A DNA stretch of 64,000 nt from Astragalus membranaceus (taxonomy: Eukaryota; Streptophyta; Magnoliopsida; Fabales; Fabaceae), in contig CM076848.1 of the NCBI GenBank assembly GCA_039519185.1, forward strand, positions 29,369,917 to 29,433,916. Direction: 5' to 3'. Positions 1 through 11,063 of the stretch are shown piece by piece. Both the position numbers and the translations under genes were made by a program. The notes beneath the pieces were generated by a model. It was not told where the DNA came from, ran no database searches, and was given only the letters and a program-made list of their open reading frames with translations. Each line of letters starts with the position of its first letter. Position 1 is the first letter of the stretch.

Positions 1-180
1 ACCATTTTACCCCACTCTAAAAAAATGGCTTTTGGAATTATCCTCCTATGAGATAATTCCGAAAGCCATTTTGATGAAGTTTTTCGGAAACACCTCAAAG
101 GAGGATAATTTCGAGGCTTCCGGAAGCCAAAATGGCTTTTGGAATTATCCTTCTTTGAGGTGTTTTCGGAAATTTTAAAA
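1..180. repeat. Foldback repeat cluster
   Basis: Several overlapping inverted and direct copies of one short sequence lie here. TGGCTTTTGGAATTATCCT occurs twice in direct orientation (about 26-45 and 133-152), and its partial complement ATAATTCCGAAAGCCA is at about 53-68. A second pair, TTTCGGAAACACCTCAAAG and its near complement ending in TTTTCGGAAA, flanks it. It is probably the end of a foldback or MITE-type element cut by the window edge. No coding potential is seen. Confidence 0.5.
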
Positions 181-1490
181 AAATCAGTTACAACTTAAAT
201 TTTGGTAAAAAAAATGAAGGGTATTTTGGGGATAAAACGTAAAATGGGGGTATAAGGGGGAAGAGGGGGGGTTTACAAAGAAAAGCCTATAATTTGATAG
301 TGGTATATGAAAATACGAAATGATTTTTTTTTGGTCAATGGCTCTTTAACCCCGCTCTAGTGTCCAGGGGAAAGGAGCCTTGAATAATCCAAAGTTTGGC
401 CGGGAAATAAGTAAAGTTTGACTCTAATTTGTTCAAAATATGAGGTAAAAGCTTTTTTTGGGTATATGTAGTTTGTAAATTATATACCGGAAGAATGAAA
501 TTTGATTTCCCAGAAATTGTTTATATATTGGGAAAATCAAATTTCTTTTTTCCGGTATAGCTTTTACAAACATAATATACAGAGAAAAAAGAGAATTTCA
601 TGTATGTAAAAAAATGAAATTTACTGGGGTGAGTTTGGAGAAAGGAAATAAGAATGACATAGAAAAGAGGGTGCAAAGGGAGAGAGTGGATAGAGGGGGG
701 AGAGAGAAGGAGGGAGAGAGGGAGAGAGAGAGAGAGAGACCAGAAGATATATAGAAGAGATTTGAGATGTAAAGAAAAAGAGAGAGAAAAGAGAATGAGA
801 TATAAGAGAGGGAGAGAAAGAGAGAAAATAGAGGAGAGAGAGATAGTAGAGAGAGAAGGAAAGATGAGAGAGAGAAAGAGAGAGAGAGAGAATAGAGATA
901 GGAAGAGAAAAAAATTATTGAGCATTGTTTTTATCAAAAAAATTGAGTATGAAATAGAAATAATATTTTTGTAATTTTCGTGGTGGGCAGAAACTTGTAC
1001 CGTGAGACAAAGTTGTACTGTGGTTTTGTAAGGGACAGAAATTTGGGGTTTTGTCCAGTCGCTTGCCCCACCGTTGTTCAGTACTATGAACAAATTTTCA
1101 AATCAAACAGGGTACAATTAGAGTTGTCCAGTCCGGTCCCTATATTTTAGCAAATCGAATACACCCTTGGTGTCTAAATATACCCAACAAATTATACTCC
1201 ATAAACCTCTGAAAGCAATTATAGCAAGCCATGCCTCTAGAGGATGCTCTTTTGTTAAACTATCAAGGGCTCCCAAACAACTAAAACAAAAGTTACTAAA
1301 CTAACTAGTAACAGATCAATATCCTTTCTTTTGTTTCATAAAAATTCAGGTCAAAATTTTTCGGTATATGCCAAGAAGGGATGGAATGGAAGGAGGAGAG
1401 TCATGGACTGTGACATAGAAGCATAATTTGTTGTGTATTTTATTTTCCTTTTATGCTAATGCTAGGCAAAACAAATAAGTAACAAGAATA
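181..1490. other. Non-coding stretch with a purine-rich GA tract
   Basis: There is no gene that I can support. Positions about 660-905 are a strand-asymmetric purine tract of GA, GAGA and GGAGAGA runs on the plus strand. The long Ser/Leu-rich or Arg/Glu-rich open frames there are by-products of this tract. The part from about 1110 to 1490 is AT-rich and unassigned. It lies beyond the 3' end of the WNK gene. Confidence 0.6.
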
Positions 1491-1738
1491 TATGAAACTA
1501 AATAACTACATTCAACCCCATCATCAATTTGGTTGGATTGGTTCTAGTATCACTTTCATTTCGTGGCAGAAATGTAAACATGGCCTCACAGGGATAAGTT
1601 TCAACATATGTTTGGGAAAGAAACCCACAACTCAGTTACTTAAAAGTGAACCGTTTCTTCACAACACACTATTTACACTTGGTCACTCCCAAGGTTATCA
1701 AGGGATGAGACAAACATTAATTAAAAAGACTAATGAAG

Positions 1739-4609
1739 TTATTCTATGATTGTATTTTTTTGTGACTGCTTTTTTCTGGTCTCCATGATAGCCTCGTGCC
1801 TTCTTTTGGACAAGTCTTTAATTGCCTCTTGATATTGCTGTTCAATCTTCTCTAACTCTATTTTCAATTCATTCTCAGGTTCAAACAAGGAGGAGCGGGT
1901 GGGATAATTGTTAATTTCCACGAATGAATACTTGCTCTTTTTATCGGGGGATTCCCCGACTTCTGATGTAGGTGAGGTTTGACTCCCTCCATTCATTGTA
2001 GGTATGTTGAAATCTGTAAATCGTGATGTAGCAGACTTGAATGAAACTGAAGAAATATTCTTATCATTGAAATCAGATGCTGCAGAAGTATACGATGTTG
2101 CACAATACAAATCATCTGGCTTTGTTGCTTTTCGAAGACCAATGCTTGCATGAGATAAAACATCATTAAAAATCACATTCTCAAGATTTTCTTTTTCTGC
2201 TGATTGTCCAAGCGAGGTCGCAGAATACAAATCATCTGGCTTTGTTGCTTCTTGAAGACCAATGCTTGCATGAGATAAAACCTCATCAAAAATCACATTC
2301 TCAAGATTTTCTTTTTCTTCTGATTGTCCAAGTGAGGGCGAGAGACCTACATCTTCGGTCACAATTTGGTTAGAAGATTGTATGCTTTGTTTGTAATTTG
2401 ACACCTCCGACTCCGGGTCTTGTTTTTGTCGACTCAGATGAGTTCGTTTGCCATTTGGAGAAAATAAGTGATCAATAGCTACACAAGGTTTCCAATCAGG
2501 AATCAAAGTTATCAATAGCAGATCAATTAACTCTGCAATGAACTGAACATTATGCTCGGCAAGTTCAAGTTGCTCAACCATTTCACTTGACACTGAGATT
2601 GCTGTATCACTGTTGAGGTAGAATATGAAATGGATATTTCTTGCTCGCCCTGCATTTTGCATTTTGATGTCAGAGTGCAAACTCTTTATTATCAAATTTA
2701 AAACACGGTTAATGTAAGTAAAAATCATCTAAATACTGACCGTTCTGATCAGTTATCCGGAGAACTAATGATACAGAATTTGCATCATTTTCTTCACCTT
2801 TTAGATAAAATACATCAGCTCCCTTCAGCCTTCGTATCTCAACACACGGAGAAGGTGGTGCATCATCAACGGAATTATAAATCACAGTGATAAACGGCAG
2901 ATCACTAGTATAACCAAGATCCATTGAAATGGATCCAATACGTGCACTAGCAGGACCTTCTGACATCAGGCAGCGATTTTCAAAGGCTCCCAATTTGGGA
3001 AGAACAATATCTGGTAATGGAAGAGGACGATTCTTTCCCAAACCATTCACTTCAAGAAAAGGGTCCATTAGAAGCTCCTTTGCAGATAATCTCTGAGATG
3101 CTGGGACAAGACATTTCTCAATAAATGATTTTATTTCTGGATCTTTGAGTTTAGAAAGAGAAACAGGCTTTATACCCTACATCATCAAATATTATATGAC
3201 CAAAATATCCCAGTAATAGTCTAAATAAAAAGAATATCATTAATAATAATACTCACAGATGAAACTTTCTTGTATATCTGAGCTGAGTTTCTACATTCTC
3301 TGTAAGGATACTCAGAAGTCGCCAACTCAAGCATGCACATCCCAAAAGAATATATGTCAGCTAATTCATTATAATTTTCATCATACAGTTCAGGTGCCAT
3401 AAACTCCGGGGTCCCTACCAGATTTACACGTGTAAATACTATTAGTGTAGAAAACAAACAAGGCAGAAAGGCCAGGACATGAATTTGTTAGTATTCTTAC
3501 ATTACAGCTATGAGAAGGGAACCATGCAAATATTTTTGTTAGTATTTTAACAACATAACGGATTAAAAGAAACACAAGAATATACCAATTACACTCTTGC
3601 AATTAGTCTGCTTCAAGAGAGTTGCCAGCCCCAAATCTCCAATTTTAACTTCTCCTTGGTGACCATTTATAAATATATTATCACATTTTAGGTCCCTATG
3701 TATTATGGGTGGGTTTTGAGTGTGGAGGTAAGTTAAGCCCATTAAAATCTGTCTTGCCCATCCTTTAACAGCTCTCATGTCAACCTTCTTGTGTTTCTTA
3801 CGATACCTGAATCATCCATCAAATGCACTAAAAAAAAGGCTGATCCCACAATAAAAGATAAAAACAAATTAAACACATTTAGAAAGGATAGTGAACACAC
3901 TGTCTGAGATTCCCTGAGGTGAACAACTCAGTAATCATGTTAACAGTCCTGTGCTTGTCATCAATCCAGGAATTGTAGAACTTCACAATGTTAGTGTGGT
4001 TCAGTGACTTCAAGAGATGCACTTCTGAGTACAGCCTATCTAGGTCGCCCGGCGACTGCAATACCTCATCAATCCGAACTTGGCTCCATGCAACTTCAAG
4101 TCCATCGACTTCATCAAATGCCTTAAAACTAATTCACCATGAATTAAGGAAGGGATACATACACCTTGAAAATTCTCTCAAATAATAAAAATTATCAAAT
4201 ATAACCACAACCCTGCATATGTGCTTATGTTCTAACAAATAAGCTGGGCTGGACATACAAAACTTCTTTAAATTTTGATAACAGTGAGGCAAAATATGAC
4301 AATAAGTAGTGAATTATTGCTATGAAAACCAAAATATTGAATAAATGCAAGGCTAAGAAACCAAAAAAAAAGGATACACAGTTTTGAAAGCTCCTTTACC
4401 GATTACTTCTTTATACTGCCATGAATGCAAAAAGCAGTATCAGCTTAGTGCTAATTCTAAAAAATGGAAAAAGGAATTAATTACAAAAAAGCAGAAAATT
4501 AGATTACCCTAACGTAGCGAGAGGTAGGATCAGTTTCAATAACATCGGGATCAGGAGGCTCTGGAAGCCCTGAACCCTCATCTGAGCATTCTGTGTTCAC
4601 CAAACTCAT
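1739..4609 (-). CDS. WNK: WNK-type serine/threonine protein kinase, 7 coding exons
   Basis: With-no-lysine (K) kinases are cytosolic Ser/Thr kinases linked in plants to ion balance, flowering time and abiotic stress. Exons by homology and GT/AG sites: 4508-4609, 4378-4415, 3901-4128, 3586-3806, 3257-3414, 2741-3176, 1739-2649. They join in frame to 2094 nt (697 aa plus stop). The kinase domain is at about residues 32-290. The catalytic lysine is in the glycine loop (GKGAFKTV, about Lys45), and strand 3 reads EVAWSQVRI without the usual lysine, which defines the family. HRDLKCDN (Asp about 161), DLGLAT in place of DFG, and GTPEFMAPE are present. A regulatory OSR1_C-like part follows (FYLKGEEND, SVSLVLRITD, TAISVSSEMVEQL), then an acidic/Ser-rich tail ending in a short coiled coil. 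The tail contains a 40-residue tandem duplication. Length is close to Arabidopsis WNK1; the paralogue number is not assigned. Confidence 0.93.
2101..2340 (-). repeat. Two-copy 120-bp in-frame tandem duplication in WNK exon 7
   Basis: Positions 2101-2220 and 2221-2340 are adjacent 120-bp copies that differ at only a few positions. The protein therefore has two 40-residue copies containing EKENLENVIF and VLSHASIGL. The unit is a multiple of three, so the frame is kept. The copies lie in the fast-evolving tail after the kinase domain. Confidence 0.9.
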
Positions 4610-5136
4610 CTATACCGTGTTGTATGTAATCCCTACCCTACATATGAAGCACAATTAGTTTACAATTTCAAAGATTTGGGATCAAAATTTCCATTGAAGA
4701 ATGTTTAACGAAGATTGGATTAAACATTTAACGAATTGTTGGCAAATAGAGAAAAACTAGAATAATATTGCAGATAAGGGAAATAATAATTGTAAATGTA
4801 CCTTAGAGAGGGTTGAGGACCTTCTGAGGTGAGTTTCTCAGGAGGGATCCCGTAGAGTTTAGAGAGAGAAAAGGGCATCAGAGAGAAAGGAAATGAAACC
4901 CTAATCCAAAAGAGTGGAGATAGAGAGAGAGAGATAAATGGGATAATGTGTCGTGTGGTTTGGTGTGGTGTTGTATCGATGAATGAATTGCAATTGCAAT
5001 TGCAATTGCATACAACCACCTCACCTCGTCTTCCAACACAACACCCTCTCCTTCCTTTCTTTCTCTCTTTTTCTCTTTCTCTAAAAACAGCTAAAACTTG
5101 CACGACATTCATTTTTAATACCACATCTATTTATAC
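4610..5136 (-). promoter_or_regulatory. WNK 5' leader, probable leader intron and TATA box
   Basis: On the minus strand a TATAAATAG motif lies at 5128-5136, which would put the transcription start near 5100. A donor-like AAG/GTACAT near 4800 and an acceptor-like TATGTAG near 4640 suggest that the leader holds one intron. The leader also contains about four copies of the hexamer GCAATT (about 4988-5010) and pyrimidine/purine-rich runs. The frame open across 4720-5124 is most likely leader sequence. Confidence 0.5.
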
Positions 5137-7717
5137 GTTATCCCTCTCTCACTATAAATATCTCCCGCTCCCGCTTTTTAATCTTCATGTCCTCCTCGTT
5201 GTTTTCTTGTTTTTTTAATTAATAATAATAATAATGAGTAAGAAAAAAAAATATTTTTTGTCAAATAATAATAATACTAAAAATAAAATAAAAGGGACAC
5301 TACCCCACTTTTTTACCGTTGAAAATTTCTTATTACAGAAATCACAACAATACAAACTCCTTAAAACCACAATGGTAGATCTTATAAACTTTAAATAATG
5401 TGTTTCCATCCTGTGGTAGTCTCCACGTCATCATCTAGCAGGTTTTGCCGCCAAAGTTCATGTGTTTCCCCCTTTTTGGCGCTAAAATCTTCCCTGATCT
5501 CCCATGTGATGTGATATTGTGATGTTGTCAGCTACTTTCTGCCGCAAAAACATTTTCCTATCTCTCCATTTACTTTCTTTCTTCCTCTCGCCATCTCTCT
5601 TTCTCCCTCCTCATCCATCAACTCCTTCCTTCTCTTTTCAGTCTCTCTCTCTCTCACACACACAGACATATGGACTTCAAAAATGAAAATGGGAAAGAAA
5701 AGCAGAAACTGTAAACACAAAATCCCTCATGTTGTGTATCTTTCCTGTTTTTTTCTCTCACACAATCCCCCAATCCTCCTCTGCAACCACTCCTCACCCT
5801 CTCTTTTTTATGTCTTCTTTCTTTACCTACAACAACTGCTAGCGCGAGAGAAGAAAGGAAGTGTAACTGCTTCGAGGTCAGTGAAGACAGTGAGAAGATC
5901 GTAGATCTGATGCAGGACGAGAAAGAATCGAGGAGAGAGGACGACGAGCGGCCATGGCTGACCGGATGAAGGTTGCCGCAACATGGAGCTCACTTGAAAT
6001 TACCACTCTATGGATGAGAAAGGTATAATACTTCGTTCTCAATACCTTGCATGTCTTCTTTATTTTATTTTGATTTTTGGACATGAATTGCAAAATGATA
6101 TGTGTCGTTGCTGGAAAAGGAGAAAGAATCTCTTCCTCTCTCCCTGTGGGTAACCTTCAGGAACCAAGCTTCTTCTCTCCCACCAAAGCAAGTTGGATGG
6201 TAGTGTAATTAGTGTATGATACATCTTATGATAGAGTAACAATTTCCTTTCAAGAGCACTTAAAGTTCATCTCCATCCTCATTTCCTCAAGTAAGAAGCA
6301 GAATTTCTGTCCTGTCATAAACTTACAAGCTTTATTTGTTTTAGCAATTTCTTGATAATATTCTATACATGATGACATTAAAATTTAAGTTGTATTGACT
6401 TTTTTTTTTAAGAAGTTGTATTGATTTATTCGATGTAATGATTTCTGGTTGATGTTACTCACAATGATGGAACCTTCTCCATTGCTGTTGTGCGACTTTG
6501 ATGTTACTCACAATGATGGGGTTTATCCTCTTTGGTAGTTTCTTCATTCGTTTCTTATTTATGATATTTTATTTTATTTATTTTTTGTTTGCTTATTTTT
6601 TGGTTTGTAATGCAGAGAGGATAGATTTTCGATTTTGTTTCATATTCAAAATCTAGTTTGCATTCAAAGTTGATTGTTGGATAATATAAGCCACTGATGA
6701 TTGCCAAAGATGAAAATCTCAGGTAAAAACATAAAAAAAAAAAGGTTGTATTTTTGTGTTTGGGGCTGTAATTGGCTCTCAAAATATATATGAACTCATT
6801 TTGTCATTTTATCTCAATTTTGTATTTTCTCATGGTTATTACTTATGGCTGAAGCATGACAACAATGTTGCAAGTTCAAGTTGGATTTAATGAAGCGAGT
6901 TTGTCTTTGCTAATAATTTTGTGTAGAACATAAAGAGGATATAATTGTAAGTCTCTTACTTTTATTATACATTTTATTGTGATTGTAACAATGAATGGAA
7001 AGTGTGGGGGTGAGCAAAAAGTTGGGGAATGAGAATTCAATGTCAGCTGCATTTACTAGATTAGTCTCTTAATGTGATTGTTGCCTTTTTTTTCTTCTAT
7101 TTTTGTATGAATTGGGATTTGAATCTGTTCTTTCATTTATTTCTTAGTATGAGATTAACCTACAGATGCTTATCTCTGCTCAAAATCTGCTTTACCCTTA
7201 TCAAATTTGCCCATCTTTGACAATCTTAGGTGAGACAATTTTATTATAAGGCTGAGGTATTTTTTTCACCATTAAGAAAAGTGGAAGTTGGTGATTTAGT
7301 CTTATGAATTGATTTATATAACCTGAACTGGTGCTATTCTAATGGATTGATTTATATCACACTCTTTATTATCAACACCATTGCCTCTTATGAGATGTAC
7401 GATGCTGTTCATGTGCAAGAAAATGTGAAACTACATGCTGTTGGTGGCATTCTCTATATCACTGCCAAAACTTCCATTTATTCCTGAAAGGTAAAAACAT
7501 ATCCTATGCAGCTGCTCTTGGGTGCCTTTTTTACTCTGTCACATACCATTCAGTGGAATGCCATGTTTACTCGACATCATTTCACACGGTGCAAATAATG
7601 ATTCTTCCTTTGCACCCTTGAGTCCTTTTTAATGTTTAGTTCCTCAAAGCTCCTTTTTTTATTTTATGTTTTTATTAAATAACTCATGTCATAAATTATT
7701 ATGGTTTGTCGAAGGTT
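5137..7717. other. Intergenic stretch, no gene assigned
   Basis: A possible unrecognised first exon lies at about 5850-6020 on the plus strand, ending in a donor-like AAAG/GTATAA. I cannot read a conserved protein from it, and stops occur in every frame shortly after. The rest is AT-rich. A transcript containing introns but no long coding region is possible; nothing firmer can be said. Confidence 0.4.
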
Positions 7718-7884
7718 TTTCACTAGTGCAAAAATGACATTAGAATTAGACATTTAAAGTCAGGCGCCCAGAGTCCATTAGAATTCGCCGTTCGCCGTTG
7801 TCTCACCGTCGCGTTTCTCCTCCCCCTCACCTCTCACCGTCGCAGATCTCAGATCTCAGATCTCACCTCTCACTCCCTCATCAG

Positions 7885-9081
7885 GTGACAGGGAACGTGG
7901 TGGTGATGGTTATAACAGAGGAGGAAGCGGTGGTGGTGGTGATGGTTATAATAGAGGAGGAAGCGGTGGGGGATATGGTGGTAACCGAGGAGGTAGGGGT
8001 GGTGACTATAATAGTGGAAGGGGTAATAGTGATGCTAGAGGTGGAGGAGGCAATAGGAGCGGCTCATACGGTGGTAATCAAGGCAGAGATGATGGTGGCT
8101 ATGGTCAAGCTCCTCCTCCTGCCGCCCAATCTTATGGCAGTGGTGGTGGAAACTACCCACCCACTTATGATTCTTATGGTGGGAATGCAAGTTATGGAAC
8201 AGATGCTGTTCCTCCACCTACAAGCTACACTGGAGGGCCTCCTTCATATCCTCCTTCATATGGGGGTAATACAGGTGGTTATGGTGGAAATAATCAAGGT
8301 GATGCACGGGGTGGTGGCAGGGCTGGGCCACCAGCTGGACATGACAGTAGTTATGGTGCTGGTAATCGAGGTGGATTTGGGGCTGCTCCTGCTGAGGCTG
8401 CTGCTCCTATGAAGTAGTGCGATGACAATTGTGGGGATACATGTGACAACTCTAGAATCTACCTCTCAAACTTACCACCAGATGTGACTATTGAAGAATT
8501 GAGGGAACTTTTTGGAGGCATTGGACAAGTAATGTTCTGATCTGTTGACTTCTGCACAAGCTCTATATAGATTTTTCTCAATTTTCTATTCTATGATATT
8601 GCTTCTTTCAAAGTAGATTCACATGGTTTTTTATGCATACACATATTGTTGAGATATATATTGAATCATGCTTTGTGTAAGAAATACAACCTTGTTGTGC
8701 TGGTGGACATACGATTATTTTTCATTATGTTTCTCTATTTTTCTCGATCTTTTGAGGCAGAACACGCTAGACATTTGTTACATGTTGTGTTTCAACATTT
8801 TAATTTTTAGGTTGCAAGAATAAAGCAGAAGAGGGGTTACAAAGACCAGTGGCCTTGGAACATAAAAATTTACACTGATGAAAGTGGAAACAATAAGGGC
8901 GATGCTTGCCTTGCTTACGAAGATCCCTCTGCAGCTCATTCTGCTGGCAAATTTTACAATGGTACTTCTTGGGACCACTTTTTCTCCTGCTATATCTAAA
9001 TTAATATCTACATATTTATTTTTCCTTTCTCATAATGAATTTTCACTTTCAGATTATGATTTGAGGGGTTACAAGATCAGT
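7885..9081 (+). pseudogene. TAF15B: Captured fragment of a TAF15b / FUS-like RNA-binding protein gene
   Basis: The source family is plant TFIID subunit 15b, with Gly/Tyr-rich repeats followed by an RRM. One frame is open from 7887 and encodes RGG and GGYGG repeats (GDGYNRGGSGGG, YGGNTGGYGG). An in-frame TAG at 8415-8417 then interrupts it just before NSRIYLSNLPPDV. Exon pieces end at 8528, resume at 8811-8961 (RIKQKRGYKDQWPWN, NNKGDACLAYEDPSA) and again at 9053-9081 (YDLRGYKIS), with GT/AG introns between. The sequence changes abruptly into transporter sequence at about 9082. No start codon of its own is evident; the 5' part (about 7790-7884) may be captured leader. The Val/Met-rich frame across 7798-8412 is only an out-of-frame reading of the Gly-rich repeats. 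Confidence 0.88.
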
Positions 9082-9082
9082 T

Positions 9083-9905
9083 GGAAGATTGTTGGTAGGA
9101 TGTGAGATGGGTCTTCTATCTTATGTGGTAATTGTTTTGAATCTTGATTCTAAATCTGTCATAATTACACTTCACTCAAAAGAAATACAAATGTTAGTTT
9201 AGATCCCTTTCCATAGTAGGTACCTGTTTATGTAGCAGAAATAACACCCAAGAATCTTCGAGGGGCATTCACCGCAATACCCACATCTTATTTGTCTTTA
9301 TTTCAGGAACTATCCCATGTCTTGCACAGCTTCTGAGTCTGCCCTTCATTCCTGAGTCTCCTAGGTGGCTGGTGAGTTGTTCACAGATGCTGTAGGGTTA
9401 TTGTTTCGGGAAATTGTGTCGCGCACAATTCATACAGGCAACTGAATTTTTTTTATCTTTTTGTCAAATAATTGGAGTCAAAACGTGTTATCTGACAAAC
9501 TCTATACTAATAAGTGATAGTTGCAATTCTTTGCAGGCAAAGGTTGGTCGTTTGGAAAGGAATGAATCTGCTTTACAGCATCTTAGGGGAAAGAATGCTG
9601 ATGTTTCTCAAGAGGCCACTGAAATTAGAGTATATAATAAGCGCTTGTTCTTTAAAGGTTGAGTTCTGGGCTATAATCTTACTACTTTACACACTACTTT
9701 TCTTAGGATTATACAGAAGGCCTTCAGCGGCTAACAGAAGCTAGCATGATTAGCTTATTTCAATTGCAGTACTTGAAGTCACTTACTGTGATCTTTCGAA
9801 GATAGCCCCATTTGTGTATTCTATCTTAACTTTTTTGCAGACTCTTATGCTATTTAGTAACATTGTTTGGTTGGAGTTGGCCTCATGATACTTCAACAGC
9901 TTTGG
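9083..9905 (+). pseudogene. Captured fragment of an ERD6-like sugar transporter gene (first part)
   Basis: The source family is the ERD6-like vacuolar monosaccharide transporters (MFS, 12 helices). Exon pieces, all in native order: 9083-9127 (GRLLVGCEMGLLSYV), 9220-9276 (VPVYVAEITPKNLRGAFTA), 9307-9371 (LLSLPFIPESPRWL), 9537-9629 (VGRLERNESALQHLRGKNAD), 9707-9787 (DYTEGLQRLTEASMISLF) and about 9871-9903 (VGVGLMILQQ). PESPRWL is the cytoplasmic-loop signature of sugar transporters. The exon after AFTA is missing. After ILQQ the expected FGGVNG is lost and the sequence runs into ferritin intron or exon sequence. Confidence 0.88.
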
Positions 9906-9919
9906 GAGTACCTATTATC

Positions 9920-10430
9920 AGGTTTGTGTTTATAACTTTGTTCTTAGGAATTCTTTTTTCAAGGATCCTATTATGATTGATATAATAACTTGTTGTATGA
10001 ATTTTATTTGTTTAGAACATTCGTGGTGGACAAGTGGTGCTGCATCCCATTGTGAGTCCCCCCTCAGAATTTGAACATGTGGTGATGCATTGTATGGTGA
10101 GTCTTCTGTTTTCACTTACCTTGATCTTTTTTTCTTGGTTTGCAATTTGACATTTTTGATTTATCAAAGTTAAAACCAATATATATGCTGATGTTTTGTT
10201 TGTTTTTTCTTGTTTTTGGTTTGATTCAGCCATGGAGTTAGCTTTGTCTTTGGAGAAGTTAGTGAATGAGAAACTTGTCAATCTTCACAGTGTAATGCCT
10301 CATTGTCTCTATTTTCTGATTGAATTGTTTCTAGTTAAAATAACAATTTGTATTACCTATACATAGATGTTGGATGACTAATTAATCTAAGATTTATGCT
10401 TACTGGATGCTAATAGGTGGCTGATCGTAT
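9920..10430 (+). pseudogene. Captured ferritin gene fragment inside the transporter fragment
   Basis: The source is plant plastid ferritin, the iron-storage ferroxidase. Three consecutive exon pieces are seen. 10018-10101 encodes RGGQVVLHPI and PPSEFEH, then, after a small deletion that changes frame, GDALYA. 10230-10291 encodes AMELALSLEKLVNEKLVNLH. 10417-10430 encodes the start of the next exon (VADR). The joins occur at native ferritin exon borders: the split codon for Ala after GDALY is restored across the intron, so genomic DNA was captured, not a cDNA. The piece replaces an internal part of the ERD6-like gene. Confidence 0.88.
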
Positions 10431-10462
10431 CACAGGCTCTTATGATATCCTATCTATCACAG

Positions 10463-10927
10463 GCTTTTCCAAAAGTATTGGAACAATAGCTATGGTTTCT
10501 GTTCAGGTTCTAAATTCTCTTCATATAATTTATTCATCACTGTCTTCTTAACGCTGAAGACGTGACATATGACAATTTTGTTGAGTCTTCTGAATCTCTT
10601 CACATTATTTAGTCATTTCTGTATTCATAGGTACCAATGACAGTTTTGGGAGTACTTTTGATGGATAAATCTGGAAGAAGGCCACTTCTACTGGTAAAAA
10701 GGTTGAAATTTTGTCTTTTTTTTCATGCTATTCTGTCAATTTTGGTTCCAAAACGTTTACTTTTATACAGATCTCTACATCGGGGACATGCTTAGGATGC
10801 TTCCTTGTTACCTTATCATTCTTCTTGCAGGTTCTCTGAATAACAAAATCTGCTTTTTTGATTGTTTTTCATAATATTTATATCTAAATCAATTGATTGT
10901 TTCACTTGCCATATCTAGGACTTGCAT
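10463..10927 (+). pseudogene. Captured ERD6-like sugar transporter fragment (second part)
   Basis: Exon pieces 10463-10506 (GFSKSIGTIAMVSVQ), 10631-10693 (VPMTVLGVLLMDKSGRRPLLL), 10771-10830 (ISTSGTCLGCFLVTLSFFLQ) and 10920-10927 (DLH) continue the transporter in its native order after the ferritin piece. All have intact GT/AG borders. The frame breaks into inositol-phosphate synthase sequence within the last exon. The two transporter parts probably come from one capture event that was later split, or in which an internal piece was replaced. Confidence 0.88.
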
Positions 10928-10975
10928 TTAAGAGTGGTCAGACCAAGATGAAGTCTGTGTTGGTGAATTTCCTTG
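10927..10975 (+). pseudogene. Captured inositol-3-phosphate synthase exon fragment
   Basis: A short piece reads FKSGQTKMKSVLVNFL, matching the highly conserved FKSGQTKMKSVLVDFL region of plant myo-inositol-1-phosphate synthase, the first enzyme of inositol synthesis. It is joined on the left inside the last transporter exon and on the right directly to lectin sequence, with no intron at either join. About 16 residues remain, so it is non-functional. Confidence 0.75.
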
Positions 10976-11063
10976 AAGGATTCAGAGAGTTACCCTGCTT
11001 TTTCTTTGGTTAATAAGGTTACTGGTGAGGCTATTAAGCACTGCATTGGTGCCTCTCATCCTG
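10975..11063 (+). pseudogene. Captured EULS3 / ricin-B-like lectin exon fragment
   Basis: The frame reads KDSESYPAFSLVNKVTGEA followed by IKHCIGASHP and then a GTAAGA donor. This matches the first part of the Euonymus-lectin (EULS3, R40-type ricin-B-like) domain. These proteins are nucleocytoplasmic carbohydrate-binding proteins with stress-linked expression. The donor sits at a plausible native exon end. Sequence after it (to about 11750) may be captured intron or leader, and contains a diverged duplicate of about 150 bp (copies near 11385 and 11545). Confidence 0.75.

Noticed and set aside
521..1093. 190-codon Ser/Leu/Phe-rich minus-strand frame
   Set aside because: It is produced by the GA/CT-rich tract and has no conserved motif.
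4720..5124. 134-codon minus-strand frame upstream of the WNK kinase
   Set aside because: It covers the probable untranslated leader and its low-complexity GCAATT and GA-rich runs.
7798..8412. 204-codon Val/Met-rich plus-strand frame
   Set aside because: It is an out-of-frame reading of the Gly-rich TAF15b repeats; the conserved RGG/GGYGG and RRM text lies in another frame.
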